From Streptomyces altiplanensis (GTDB lineage: Bacteria > Actinomycetota > Actinomycetes > Streptomycetales > Streptomycetaceae), in assembly GCA_003719395.1 (NCBI GenBank), contig RHMC01000001.1, positions 1-64,000 on the forward strand: a stretch of DNA of 64,000 nucleotides. Reading direction: 5' to 3'. The notes below the pieces were generated by a model. The model saw only the letters and a list, made by a program, of their open reading frames with translations, was not told where the DNA came from and searched no databases. Below, piece by piece: positions 48,204-58,069 of the stretch; within the stretch, counting starts at the first letter, position 1, and each line of letters begins with the position of its first letter. The position numbers and the translations under genes were made by a program.

Positions 48204-49574
48204 CTAAGGCGTGATGTTCTGGTTCAGGTGGAACAGGTTCTCCGGGTCGTACGCCTTCTTGACCTCCACGAGGCGGTCGTAGTTGCCCCGGTAGTTGGCC
48301 CTGATCCGGTCCTGGTCGTCCCCGGCCATGAAGTTGATGTATCCGCCCTCCTCCGAGTGCGGCGCGGTCGCCCGGTAGTAGTCGCGCACCCAGGCGGTGT
48401 TGGCCTCGTTGTCGGCGGGGTCGGGCCACATCCCGGCGATGACGGTGGCGAACGAGGCGTCCCGGTAGGCGAAGGCCGTTTCGTGCGGTGCCACCCGGTG
48501 GCAGGCGCCGTTGACGGGATAGATGTGGACCGTCGAGTTCACGGCGGGCACCCGCGGCCCGTACTCCAGGTGCGCTTCGATCGCGGCGTCGCTGAGCTCG
48601 GTCACGAAGTTGGCCTTCCAGTAGTGCTGGAGGCCGGGCGGCACCAGCGCGTCGAAGGCGCTGTTGAGTGCCGGGTACGGCATGGGGCCGACGTGCTCGG
48701 CGACCACCGGCGCCAGGTCGTGGAACGGCTGGAGGGCGCGCTGTCCCTCGTCGAGCGGCCCCGCCCAGCACGTCACGAGCAGCATGAAGGTGTCGCCGTG
48801 CCGGTTCTCCGGGATGAACGGGAGCGGCGGGGCGATCTGGAAGGCCGGGAACACCCCGAGTTCCTCGGGCGCTTCGGCGATGAGCTCGCGGAAGCCTCTC
48901 AGGACGGTGGCGGCGTCTTCCAGTTCGTAGAGGATCGGCCCGCCGTAGATGTCCCCGACGGGAGCGAGCCGGAACTCGAAGGAGGTCACCGCGCCGAAGT
49001 TGCCGCCGCCACCGCGCAGGGCCCAGAAGAGGTCGTCGTGCTCCTTCTCGCTCACGACGAGCAGCCGGCCGTCCGCGGTCACCACATCGGCCGAGACCAG
49101 GTTGTCGCAGCTCAGGCCGAGCCCGCGGGCCAGGTGTCCGATACCGCCGCCGAGGGTGAGCCCTCCGACGCCGGTGGTGGAGATGATCCCGCCGGTCGTG
49201 GCCAGACCGAAAGCGTGTGCCGCCGCGTTGAAGTCGCCCCAGGTGGCTCCGCCCTCCGCGCGCGCCGTCCGCCGCACGGGGTCGACGCGGTCGCCGCGCA
49301 CCCGGGACAGGTCGGCCACCACCCCGCCGTCGCAGGTGCCGAAGCCGGGCACGCTGTGCCCGCCGCCCCGCACCGCCAGGTCGAGCTCGTTCTCCCGTGC
49401 GAAGCCGACCGCGGCCATGACGTCGCCCGCGTTGGCGCAGTGCACGACGGCGGCCGGCCGTTTGTCGATCATGGCGTTGTTGACCTTGCGTACCTCGTCG
49501 TACCCCTCGTCCTCAGGAGTGACGACCGTCCCACGTACACGTTCGCGCAACTGGTCGGTCGCGTACTTGCCCAT
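48204..49574 (-). CDS. FAD-linked oxidase with bicovalent flavin (berberine-bridge type)
   Basis: 456 residues, intact. FAD_binding_4 domain with LAVRGGGHSVPG, where His73 should carry the 8-alpha link, and GLGLSCDNL, where Cys156 matches the 6-S-cysteinyl link of bicovalent oxidases. LFWALRGGGGNFGAVTSFEF and the C-terminal berberine-bridge motif (ANYRGNYDRLVEVKKAYDPE, LFHLNQNI) are complete. No signal peptide, so cytoplasmic. Members oxidise sugars or secondary metabolites. I chose ATG 49574 because GGAG lies 8 bases upstream; the ATG at 49580 is only 2 bases from it. Convergent with tex. Confidence 0.9.
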   Translation of the reverse strand: MGKYATDQLRERVRGTVVTPEDEGYDEVRKVNNAMIDKRPAAVVHCANAGDVMAAVGFARENELDLAVRGGGHSVPGFGTCDGGVVADLSRVRGDRVDPVRRTARAEGGATWGDFNAAAHAFGLATTGGIISTTGVGGLTLGGGIGHLARGLGLSCDNLVSADVVTADGRLLVVSEKEHDDLFWALRGGGGNFGAVTSFEFRLAPVGDIYGGPILYELEDAATVLRGFRELIAEAPEELGVFPAFQIAPPLPFIPENRHGDTFMLLVTCWAGPLDEGQRALQPFHDLAPVVAEHVGPMPYPALNSAFDALVPPGLQHYWKANFVTELSDAAIEAHLEYGPRVPAVNSTVHIYPVNGACHRVAPHETAFAYRDASFATVIAGMWPDPADNEANTAWVRDYYRATAPHSEEGGYINFMAGDDQDRIRANYRGNYDRLVEVKKAYDPENLFHLNQNITP

Positions 49575-49794
49575 GACCATCGCTCCTCGTGCCCTCGCTC
49601 CTGCAAGCTCCGCTCGGAAGGCGCGGCGCTTTGAGCAGCGGCGTGGAGGCGCGACGGCGCGACGAGATACGGCGGCCTCCCCGGGGAGCTCTCCCGCTCG
49701 CCTGCCGCAGGACCGGCCTGTTTCCACGCTACGCCGATGAGGTGAAGCCTCAACCCGGGAGCCCGTGCGGACCGTCCCCGTACGGGAAGCGGCG

Positions 49795-51427
49795 TCAGAG
49801 CTCGGTGACCTTGCCGTCCGCGACCTCGACACGCCGTGTCGTGCTGACCGCGTCCAGCATGCGGCGGTCGTGGGTGACCAGCAGCAGCGTGCCCTCGTAC
49901 GAGGCGAGAGCGGACTCCAGCTGCTCGATCGCGGTCAGGTCGAGGTGGTTCGTCGGCTCGTCGAGGACGAGGAGGTTCACGCCCCGGCCCTGGAGCAGGG
50001 CGAGTGCGGCGCGGGTGCGTTCTCCCGGGGAGAGCGTGGTGGCGGGGCGCAGGACGTGGTCGGCGCGCAGGCCGAACTTGGCCAGGAGAGTGCGCACCTC
50101 CGCCGGCTCCGTGTCGGGGACGGCCGCGCAGAAGGCTTCGAGCAGGGACTCGGAGCCGTAGAACAGGCCGCGGGCCTGGTCGACCTCGCCGACGACGACA
50201 CCCGGGCCGAGCGCCGCGTACCCCTCGTCCAGCGGGAGGCGGCCGAGGAGGGCGGCGAGCAGTGTGGACTTGCCGGCGCCGTTGGCTCCGGTGATCGCGA
50301 CGCGGTCGGCCCAGTCGATCTGGAGCGACGCCGGGCCGAAGGAGAAGTCGCCGCGCCGGGCCGTCGCGTCGCGCAGGGTCGCGACGACCGCGCCGGAGCG
50401 CGGGGCGCCGCGATCTCCATGCGCAGTTCCCACTCCTTGCGGGGTTCCACGACGACGTCGAGCGCTCGATCATGCGCTGCGTCTGGCGCGCCTTGGCGGC
50501 CTGTTTCTCGCTCGCCTCGCTGCGGAGGTTGCGGCCGAGCTTGTCGCTGTCGGTGGCCTTGCGGCGGGCGTTCCTGACGCCCTTGTCCATCCAGCCGCGC
50601 TGCATCTGGGCGCGGCCTTCGAGGGCGGCCTTCTTGTCGGCGTACTCGTCGAAGTCCTCGCGGGCGTGGCGGCGCGCCCTCTCGCGCTCCTCCAGGTAGG
50701 CCGCGTAGCCGCCGCCGTAGAGCGTGATCTGCTGCTGGGCGAGGTCCAGCTCCAGGACCTTGGTGACCGTGCGGGTGAGGAACTCGCGGTCGTGGCTGAT
50801 GACGACCGTGCCGGCGCGCAGGCCGGAGACGAAGCGTTCGAGGCGCTCCAGGCCGTCCAGGTCCAGGTCGTTCGTGGGCTCGTCGAGGAGGAAGACGTCG
50901 TACCGGGAGAGGAGGAGGGAGGCGAGGCCCGCGCGGGCGGCCTGGCCGCCGGAGAGGGCCGTCATGGGGTGGTCGAGGCCGACCGCCAGGCCCAGGGTCG
51001 CCGCCACCTCCTCCGCGCGCTCGTCCAGGTCGGCGCCGCCGAGGTCGAGCCAGCGCTCCAGGCTGTCCGAGTACGCGTCGTCCGCGCCCGGGGTCTCGTC
51101 GACGAGCGCCTGGGTGGCCTCGTCGAGGGCGCGCTGGGCGGCGGCCACTCCGGTGCGCCGGGCCAGGAAGTCCCGTACCGTCTCGCCCTCGCGGCGCTCG
51201 GGCTCCTGCGGGAGGTGTCCGACGGTGGCGGTGGGCGGCGAGAGCCGCAGCTCGCCCTGTTCCGGGGTGTCGAGCCCGGCGAGCAGACGCAGCAGCGTGG
51301 ACTTGCCCGCGCCGTTGACGCCGACGAGACCGATCACGTCGCGGCGCGACGACGAGGTCGAGCCGGAGAAGAGCGAGTGGTCGCCGTGGCCCGCGGCGAG
51401 ATCTTTGGCGACGAGAGTTGCAGTCAT
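49795..51427 (-). CDS. ABC-F family ATPase (frameshifted)
   Basis: Duplicated soluble ABC ATPase of about 544 codons without membrane domains, typical of ABC-F ribosome-acting or antibiotic-protection proteins. First domain: Walker A GVNGAGKSTLLRLLAG, signature LSGGQAARAGLA, Walker B FLLDEPTNDLDLDG. Then the charged interdomain linker (AYLEERERARRHAREDFDEY, KGVRNARRKATDSDKLG). Second domain: GANGAGKSTLLAALLG, LSPGERTRAALALLQ, LLVLDEPTNHLDLTA. Indels lie near 51350, 50465 and 50410. Its target drug, if any, cannot be told. It may serve translation quality control. Confidence 0.88.
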
Positions 51428-51484
51428 CAGGTCTCAGATCCTACCGAGCGTCCGGAGCGGGCCGACGGGCGCCGGTGGGAGGGC

Positions 51485-51514
51485 GGGTGCGGGTGCGGGT
51501 GCGGGTGCGGGTGC
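51485..51514. repeat. Tandem hexanucleotide repeat, five copies of GGGTGC
   Basis: Five exact copies in 30 bases, in the gap upstream of the ABC-F gene. Slippage-prone, and may vary between strains. No coding frame is affected, since it lies between genes. Confidence 0.85.
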
Positions 51515-51519
51515 TGCTG

Positions 51520-52548
51520 TCAGCGGATCACCGGGGCTGCCAGTACGCCTCCCGTCGTGCGCGCCACGATGAACGACCGGCCCTTCGCCGCCCGCCCCTC
51601 CAGCGGGATCCGGTGCTCCCCCGGCTCCAGCACGCCGTCGAAGACCTCGTGGGTGTGCGTCCGGTGCAGCCGGTCCAGGCGGTACGCGATCAGCTGTACC
51701 CGGCAGGTGGACGTCACCTCGACCCCCGCCTCGCCCTCCACCGCCACCAGCCGCGTGAGGCGGCGCTGCTCCGGTGGGCTGCGGTCCAGGGCGGCCTCTG
51801 TCTGGGCGACCAGCAGGGGGATGATCGGGGCCAGGCCGTCCACGTGGGCGACGTCCGCTCCGGCCCGGTCGAACGCCGCCCGGACGGCGGCGCGTTCGCT
51901 CTCGCCGACGGCCCTGCCGAAGGCCACCGCTCCGTACGCCCGCAGCTCCTCGGGCGGGATGTCGGCCGCGTCGCGGGTGATGTCCGCACCGATGTTGATC
52001 GTGCGCAGGGCCGCGGCGATCTTCGCCAGTACGTCGACGCGCGCGCCGATCAGCAGGACGCGGCGGCGGGGCGGCGGCTCCTGGCCGCCGTCGGCCAGCA
52101 AACGTTCCAGTGCGGTGCGGTACTCCTGGCCGCGGAAGCGGAACGGGCCTATCCCGTGGTAGCCGTTCAGGTCCAGGTCCGCGGTTCCGGTCGTCTGCCA
52201 GGCGAAGTCCCGCCAGACGAAGTCGTCCCCCGCCCGCTCGATGACGGCGGTGACCGCGCCGCACTCCAGGCTTTCGCATTCGGGGCAGCCGTAGATGACG
52301 TACCGGCCGTCCTCCAGGGGCGCGTCCTCTTCGAGGAGCAGGCCGCGTACCTGGGCGGTGAAGACGGCGGGCGGTACGTCGGAGGCGAGCGGCGAGACGG
52401 CGTCGAGGTCGGAGAGCTGGTGGAGGAGCGGGCGGCCGTCGACGACGAAGTCCGTGAAGTCGCGGTGCACTTGGTGGTCACCGTTGACGAGAACACCACC
52501 CGCACGTATTGCCGGAGCCAGCCCGAAGGACGCGTAGTCGGCAGACAT
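51520..52548 (-). CDS. Unrecognised protein with CPEC cysteine motif
   Basis: 342 residues, intact, cytoplasmic. I do not recognise a named family. The N-terminal half has GCPECESLECGAVTAVIER with three cysteines that may bind metal, then FVWRDFAWQTTG and GPFRFRGQEYRTALERLLAD. The middle (RRRVLLIGARVDVLAKIAAA) looks like a small Rossmann unit. The C-terminal RTHTHEVFDGVLEPGEHRIP is beta-rich. It may be a regulator or oxidoreductase-like protein; annotation by function would be guesswork. Starts at ATG 52548. It is followed downstream by the ABC-F gene after 92 bases. Confidence 0.7.
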   Translation of the reverse strand: MSADYASFGLAPAIRAGGVLVNGDHQVHRDFTDFVVDGRPLLHQLSDLDAVSPLASDVPPAVFTAQVRGLLLEEDAPLEDGRYVIYGCPECESLECGAVTAVIERAGDDFVWRDFAWQTTGTADLDLNGYHGIGPFRFRGQEYRTALERLLADGGQEPPPRRRVLLIGARVDVLAKIAAALRTINIGADITRDAADIPPEELRAYGAVAFGRAVGESERAAVRAAFDRAGADVAHVDGLAPIIPLLVAQTEAALDRSPPEQRRLTRLVAVEGEAGVEVTSTCRVQLIAYRLDRLHRTHTHEVFDGVLEPGEHRIPLEGRAAKGRSFIVARTTGGVLAAPVIR

Positions 52549-52660
52549 GCCCTGAGTATTCCCAGCCGCGACGCGATGTGAGCACGCGTCGCGCATTCCG
52601 TCGGCGGGGTGCTGTGCTGCCCGCCCGTGTGGGGTCGGTGACGTCCCGGGGCGTCTCCTC

Positions 52661-52716
52661 GGGTGCCGAACGTTCGGGTACGGGGATCTCCTTCGGGGTG
52701 GCTGCGTTCGGCACCC
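52661..52716. repeat. Inverted repeat and palindrome downstream of the BCCT gene
   Basis: GGGTGCCGAAC (52661-52671) and GTTCGGCACCC (52706-52716) form an 11-bp inverted repeat with a 34-base loop. The left arm also overlaps a perfect 12-bp palindrome, CCGAACGTTCGG (52666-52677). It could be the BCCT transcript terminator or an operator for the gene starting at 52548. The 52549-52800 interval holds no gene. Confidence 0.5.
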
Positions 52717-52800
52717 CGGGGGGAGCGCCCCGGCACGCCCCCTCCCGCCACCGCGGCATGCGACGCGGGGGCGGGTGCGTCCTGCCCCGCGCCGTCGCGG

Positions 52801-54552
52801 TCAGGGGTGGTTGTTGCGGTCGTCCCGTTCGTCCGTACCGGTCTGGGGGTCGTTGCCGGCCTCGGGTCCCGGGCCGATGCGGATCTCGAATTCGCCGGCG
52901 TACTTCTCGTGGCCCGCGATCACGGCGCTCTCCACCGCCTCCTCGGCGATCTCACCGCGGACGATCAGCGGGTCCTGGCGCAGGTCGCGCATGAGGGACA
53001 GGCACATGCCCACCATGACCAGCACGAAGGGGGCCGCGACGAGGATGGTGAGGTTCTGGAGCCCGGCGAGCGCGTTGCCCTTGCCGTGGCCGACCAGCAG
53101 CATCACGGCCGCCACGGCTCCGGTCACCACGCCCCAGAAGATGACGACGAGCCGGGCCGGTTCGAAGGTGCCCCGCTGGGAGAGCGTGCCCATCACGATC
53201 GAGGCGGCGTCGGCCCCGGAGATGAAGAAGATGCCGACCAGGATCATCACCAGCAGGCTCATCACGCCGGCGATCGGGAACTCCTGGAGTACGGCGAAGA
53301 GCTGGCCCTCGGGCGTCGGCTCGTTCCCGAGCCGTCCGCGCTCCTGGAGCTTCATCGCCGTACCGCCGAAGATGGCGAACCAGACCAGGCTGACGGTGCT
53401 GGGGACGAGGATGACGCCGCCCACGAACTGACGGATCGTACGTCCGCGGCTGATGCGGGCGATGAACATGCCGACGAACGGCGTCCAGGAGATCCACCAG
53501 GCCCAGTAGAAGACCGTCCAGCTGCTCAGCCAGTCGGCGACATCGCCGCCGCCGGTCGCCGCCTCGGTACGGCCGGCCAGCTGCGGCAGCTCGTCGGCGT
53601 AGGAGGCGAGCGAGGTGGGCAGCAGGTCGAGGACGATGATGGTCGGGCCTGCGACGAAGACGAAGACCGCGAGGACCACGGCGAGGACCATGTTGGTGTT
53701 GGACAGCCACTGGATGCCCTTCTCGACACCGGAGACGGCCGAGAAGACGAAGGCGACGGTGAGGGCTCCGATGATGGAGATCAGGAGTCCGGTGCCGGCC
53801 CTCTCCATCCAGCCCAGTTCGTGGAATCCGCTGCCGATCTGGAGGGCGCCCAGGCCGAGGGAGGTCGCGGAGCCGAAGAGGGTGGCGAAGATGGCGAGGA
53901 TGTCGATCACCCGGCCGGGGGTGCCGTCGGCGCGCTTCTTGCCGATCAGCGGCTCGAAGACGGCGCTGATGGTCTGTCGCCTGCGGCGCCGGAAGGTGCT
54001 GTACGCGATGGCGAGCCCGACCACCGCGTAGATCGCCCAGGGGTGGAGGGTCCAGTGGAAGAGCGTGGTGGCCAGGGCCGTCTGCATGGCGTCCGCCGAG
54101 TCGGCGGGGTCGGTGCCGGGCGGCGGGGTGGTGTAGTGCGCGAGCGGCTCGCTGACGCCGTAGAACATCAGGCCGATGCCCATGCCCGCGCTGAACATCA
54201 TCGCGACCCAGGAGACCGTACTGAATTCGGGCCCTTCGTGCTCCTGGCCGAGCGGGATCCTGCCGTAGCGGCTGACGGCGAGCCAGAGAGCGAAGACGAC
54301 GAATCCGGAGGCGGCCAGGACGAAGGCCCAGCCGCCGTTGTGGATCAGGCCGCCCAGCATCTTGTCGGAGACGGTCTCCAGCGTCTTGGTGAAGACAGAG
54401 CCCCAGACCACGAAGGCGAGGGTGAGAACGGCCGTCACGCCGAACACCACCCGGTCGGTCCGGGGCGTCTCGTCCTCGTGCGGGTGGCGGCCCGGGAGAG
54501 CCGCCCTGACCGGCAGCCGCAGCCGTTGAGCCGGTTTCTGTTCGTGCGACAC
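52801..54552 (-). CDS. BCCT-family betaine/choline/carnitine transporter
   Basis: 583 residues, intact, 12 membrane spans. Uptake of a quaternary-ammonium compound such as glycine betaine, mainly for osmoprotection. The BCCT signature is complete: WTVFYWAWWISWTPFVGMFI followed by ARISRGRTIRQF. MMFSAGMGIGLMFYGVSEPL carries the Gly-rich unwound TM helix. The hydrophilic C-terminal tail ends acidic (GPEAGNDPQTGTDERDDRN), a likely osmosensing region. I prefer GTG 54552 (SHEQKPAQRLRLPVR) because AAAGG sits 7 bases upstream; GTG 54561 overlaps that site. No bet or cho catabolic genes nearby. Confidence 0.93.
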   Translation of the reverse strand: MSHEQKPAQRLRLPVRAALPGRHPHEDETPRTDRVVFGVTAVLTLAFVVWGSVFTKTLETVSDKMLGGLIHNGGWAFVLAASGFVVFALWLAVSRYGRIPLGQEHEGPEFSTVSWVAMMFSAGMGIGLMFYGVSEPLAHYTTPPPGTDPADSADAMQTALATTLFHWTLHPWAIYAVVGLAIAYSTFRRRRRQTISAVFEPLIGKKRADGTPGRVIDILAIFATLFGSATSLGLGALQIGSGFHELGWMERAGTGLLISIIGALTVAFVFSAVSGVEKGIQWLSNTNMVLAVVLAVFVFVAGPTIIVLDLLPTSLASYADELPQLAGRTEAATGGGDVADWLSSWTVFYWAWWISWTPFVGMFIARISRGRTIRQFVGGVILVPSTVSLVWFAIFGGTAMKLQERGRLGNEPTPEGQLFAVLQEFPIAGVMSLLVMILVGIFFISGADAASIVMGTLSQRGTFEPARLVVIFWGVVTGAVAAVMLLVGHGKGNALAGLQNLTILVAAPFVLVMVGMCLSLMRDLRQDPLIVRGEIAEEAVESAVIAGHEKYAGEFEIRIGPGPEAGNDPQTGTDERDDRNNHP

Positions 54553-54633
54553 AAGCGGCACCTTTCAGGGATTCACGGAGCCTGTTTTCGCTCTCCCGTA
54601 CCCCCTACCACATGTGTCGCACGTCACAGCCGT

Positions 54634-55920
54634 CTAACAGGTGGTGTCGGGCCGCCCGGCGGTGAGGTGGTAGGCCGCACGCTCGTCGAGCAGGAGGACG
54701 GCCAGGTCTCTCCGGGACTGGCGGAGGGGTACGTACGCCCCCTCCGCGTCCGACCGGGACACGACCCCGTGCAGGGACAGCTCGTCCCTCACGTCCGCGT
54801 ACTGCGCCGCGGAGAGGTGGTAGCCGCAGGGCGGGTCCTGGATGGTCTCGGCGGGCTCGGCCGGATCGTTGTCGGCGCCGCCCAGATGAACGGGGCCCCG
54901 GTCCGCGAAGCCCGCGAGACGTGCCTGGGCCGTGGCTGCCCCGATGCGGCCGCGCCGCTCGTGCGCATAGGCGAACGCGCTGTCGAGGGCCGCCAGTTGG
55001 GTGTCGACGCGGCGCTTGTTGTTGCGGGCGGGGTCCTTCTTCTCCGCTTCGGTGAGGGGGTCGACGCGGGTCTCCACCAGGAGCCCCACGGAGTGCTTGA
55101 TGCCCGCCGTGTTCCGCAGGATGCGCTCCTGGCCGTCGCCCGCCACCTGCTTGACGGGCTCGCCCGTCACCGGGTCGGTCCAGATGCCGTAGACGCCGCT
55201 GCTGAATCCGGCGTCCTCGGTACCGGGACGCACGTACGACTCGGAGAGGGTGCGCGCCTCGGCGTGCACCCGGCCGGCCGTGTTGAGGTTGCGGGGCCAG
55301 AGGGCGAGCAGGTCCTTCTCGTAGTACGGCGGGGTGGCGCCGTACTCGTGCAGGTCATAGACGATGTCGGGGCGGTGGTCGCGGATGACGGCGGCCATCG
55401 CCCGGCCCTCGGCGGTCCTGAGGGCGATGTGGTCGCGGTTGATGTCGACGCGGTCGGAGTTGCCCCGGGTGTCGGCGGCGCGGCCGTCGGGGTTGGCGGT
55501 GGGGATGACGAGGACCGTGGTGCGGGCGAGGAAGTCGAGGGTCTTCCTGTCCTTGGCGTACGCGAGGTCGCGGACGGTGGTCAGGCAGGCTTCCCGCCCT
55601 GACGGTTCGTCGCCGTGCTGGGAGCAGATCAGCAGCACGGTGTTCCCGGTGCGCTGCCGCTCCGCGATGCGTACGAGCTGGAGCGGGCGGCCCTGCTTCG
55701 TGGTGCCGATGCCGGACATCGTGACGCGCTCGCTGCCCCGGTCGACGGCGGCCAGCAGGGCCTGCTCCTCGGGCTGGGTGGTCCAGCGCGCGCCGTCGGA
55801 CACCTCGAAGCCGGTACGGGGCGGAGCCGACGCCGCCCGGGCGGGCGCCGTGAGGACGACGGGAGCGGCCAGGGTCGCCGCTGCGGCACCGAGTGCGAGT
55901 GCGCGGACATGTGTGTGCAT
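54634..55920 (-). CDS. Secreted M14-family zinc carboxypeptidase
   Basis: 428 residues, intact. Signal peptide MHTHVRALALGAAAATL with cleavage near PARAAS. Metallo-carboxypeptidase fold: QHGDEPSGRE supplies the first Zn ligands (His and Glu), NPDGRAADTRGNSDRVDINR the substrate-binding Arg/Asn, DIVYDLHEYGATPP the third ligand His, and GLLVETRVD the catalytic Glu. Extracellular peptide processing. Its ATG overlaps the stop of the S15 peptidase by one base (TGATG), so the two secreted enzymes are made together. The C-terminal about 100 residues are an extra domain rich in Gly, Asp and Tyr, with one Cys. Confidence 0.92.
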   Translation of the reverse strand: MHTHVRALALGAAAATLAAPVVLTAPARAASAPPRTGFEVSDGARWTTQPEEQALLAAVDRGSERVTMSGIGTTKQGRPLQLVRIAERQRTGNTVLLICSQHGDEPSGREACLTTVRDLAYAKDRKTLDFLARTTVLVIPTANPDGRAADTRGNSDRVDINRDHIALRTAEGRAMAAVIRDHRPDIVYDLHEYGATPPYYEKDLLALWPRNLNTAGRVHAEARTLSESYVRPGTEDAGFSSGVYGIWTDPVTGEPVKQVAGDGQERILRNTAGIKHSVGLLVETRVDPLTEAEKKDPARNNKRRVDTQLAALDSAFAYAHERRGRIGAATAQARLAGFADRGPVHLGGADNDPAEPAETIQDPPCGYHLSAAQYADVRDELSLHGVVSRSDAEGAYVPLRQSRRDLAVLLLDERAAYHLTAGRPDTTC

Positions 55921-57868
55921 CAGCGGGTGCCTCCCGGGACCGGACGGATGGAGCGCGGTTCGGCCACGCCGTCGAGGCGGGCGCCCGGCGGGGCGGACCA
56001 GCGGGAGCCCGCGGTGGCGGTGGCGAACGCCTTGGCGCCGCCGACCACGGGCAGCTCGGCGTTCGTGCCGGGACAGGTCGATACCGAGGGTGGGGGTGGT
56101 GGAGGGCGGGTCGATGAGGCCCGCGTCGGTGCCGCGACGATCAGCGCGAGGACGGTGTCCGCGGGGACGACGTGGTCGCTCGCGTGGAGGTCGAGGGTGA
56201 TCGTGTACCGCTTGCCCGGCGTGAGCGGGCGGCCGCGGTCGGCGTCGGCGTACGTGCCGAGGTCGGCCCAGCCCCGGCTGAAGACGGTGTAGTCGACGTT
56301 CGCGGTACGGGCCTTGGTCTCCTTGAAGCAGGAGCTGTCACCGGTGGTGCTCGGGCCCCAGCAGGTGCGGTCGGTGAGGGTGGTGATGCCTTCGCCGGAC
56401 GCGGTGTAGTCGCGGATCGTGTCGGGGCCGAGGTCCACGAGGACTGCGGAGAGGTGCGCGGTGGAGGTGGAAGGCGTCGCGGTGACGGTCACCCGGGAGG
56501 AGCCGGACAGGCGCAGGTCGCGGGTGAGCGGCTTGGTGGTGAAGCCTGCCTTGGCGGGGGTGGACGTGTCGATCTGCGCGGCCCAGTCGGTCTCGCTGAG
56601 CCCGGGGTCGTCCGTGAAGGTCTCGGTGGCGCCGCGGGCGGCGGGCTTCAGGGAGAGCGTGCCGACGCCGGGTGCGGAGCCCTTGCCGGGGCGCAGGGTG
56701 GTGGTGCCGGCGGAGCGGGGCGGCCAGACCTTGTCCGTGGACCACTGGTCGGGGGCGCGCTCGATGTCGGCCATCGGCTCGCGGTCGATGCCGTTGTCGT
56801 AGCCGAGGAGCTCGTGGTCGAACCAGCGGTGCAGGGTCTTGACCCAGTCACCGCGGCGGAAGTCGAACGGGTCGACGTGACCGGTCTGCGAGAGCCAGAT
56901 CTTGCGGTCCACACCGGCGTCGGCGAGGGCGTCCCACCACTGGCCGAAGTGCTTGGCGCGGACGTTGAGGTCCTGCATGCCGTGTACGGCGAAGACGCTG
57001 GCCCTGACCTTGTCCGCGTCCGGTACGTAGTCGCGCTCGGCCCACAGGCGGGTGAAGTCGCCGTTGCGCGGGGCTTCGTCGACGAGGCGTTTCTGGACGG
57101 CCTGGCAGCGGGCGCGGGCTTCGGGGCTCTCGACGTAGTCGGAGAGCCACTCGGGGCCGCTGTCGTAGAGCGGGGCGCCCTGGGCGAAGTAGTAGTCGTA
57201 CCAGGAGGAGATGGCGCCGATCGGGACGATGGTCCTGAGGCCCTCGACACCGGTCGCCGCGACGCCGTTGGCGACGGTGCCGTCGTAGCTCTTGCCGATC
57301 ATGCCGGTGTTGCCGGTGGACCAGCCCGCCTTGGCGCGCTCGCCGCCGGTGCGGCTGGTGTACGCCTTGCCGCGGCCGTTCAGCCAGTCGACGACCGCTT
57401 TGGCCGACTGGACGTCGGAGGGACCGCCCACGTCGACACAGCCGTCGGAGCGGTTGGTTCCGGCGAGGTCGACGGCGACGAAGGCATAGCCGCGGGGCAC
57501 GAAGTAGTTGTCGTAGTAGAGGGGGAACCGGACGGGATCGCCGTCCGCGTCGTACGTCTTCTTCTGGCTCTCGTTGCCGCGGCCGCAGCAGGAGTAGTAC
57601 GGGCTGGCGTCCATGACGACGGGTATCTTCCGGCCCTGCCGGGCGGGTTCCCGGGGACGGACGATGTCGACGGCGACCCGGTCGGTCCTGCCGTCCGCGT
57701 CGCCGTCGATCCTGGTGTCCACCCATACGGCTTCGCGGATCGCGTTGTCGTAGGAGTAGACGGGTCTGCTCTCCTTGGGGCCGGCCGCCGCGGACTGGCG
57801 CCCGTCGGGGTCAGCACGACCGCCATCAGGGCGGCCGCGGCCACCGGTACGAACCTTCGCCACTTCAC
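55920..57868 (-). CDS. Secreted S15 / CocE-type X-Pro dipeptidyl peptidase (frameshifted)
   Basis: About 650 codons. I chose GTG 57868 (KWRRFVPVAAAALMAVVLTP is a signal peptide) with GGAG 7 bases before it. An indel near 57795 joins it to the main frame. Catalytic serine in MIGKSYDGTVANGVAATG, Asp and His in VFAVHGMQDLNVRAKHF and WLSQTGHVDPFDF. The C-terminal jelly-roll domain follows (LSGSSRVTVTATPSTSTAHL), with two indels near 56130 and 56068. It removes X-Pro dipeptides or hydrolyses acyl esters outside the cell. Coupled to the M14 gene downstream, and divergent from the M1 peptidase. Confidence 0.88.
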
Positions 57869-58069
57869 GTGGGATCTCCGCGCAGGTATCGGCATGGGCC
57901 GGAAGGTACCCCGGTCCACTCCTGCGCAAAAGGGGGCAGCAGCGCGCAGTTGTGAGCAGTATGACGGCCGGATGTCAGTCGCGTGACAGCAGTAACCATG
58001 GACATGACTGGTGGCACAGGGGCTGAATAGGCTTCAAGCGATCCTTCGGACTGACCATTTGGAGCATCC

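Noticed and set aside
52663..55602. 979-codon plus-strand frame
   Set aside because: Antisense to the BCCT transporter and M14 peptidase; acidic low-complexity composition with no domain.
56172..57986. 604-codon plus-strand frame
   Set aside because: Gly/Val/Asp-rich antisense frame of the S15 peptidase; no start context or family features.
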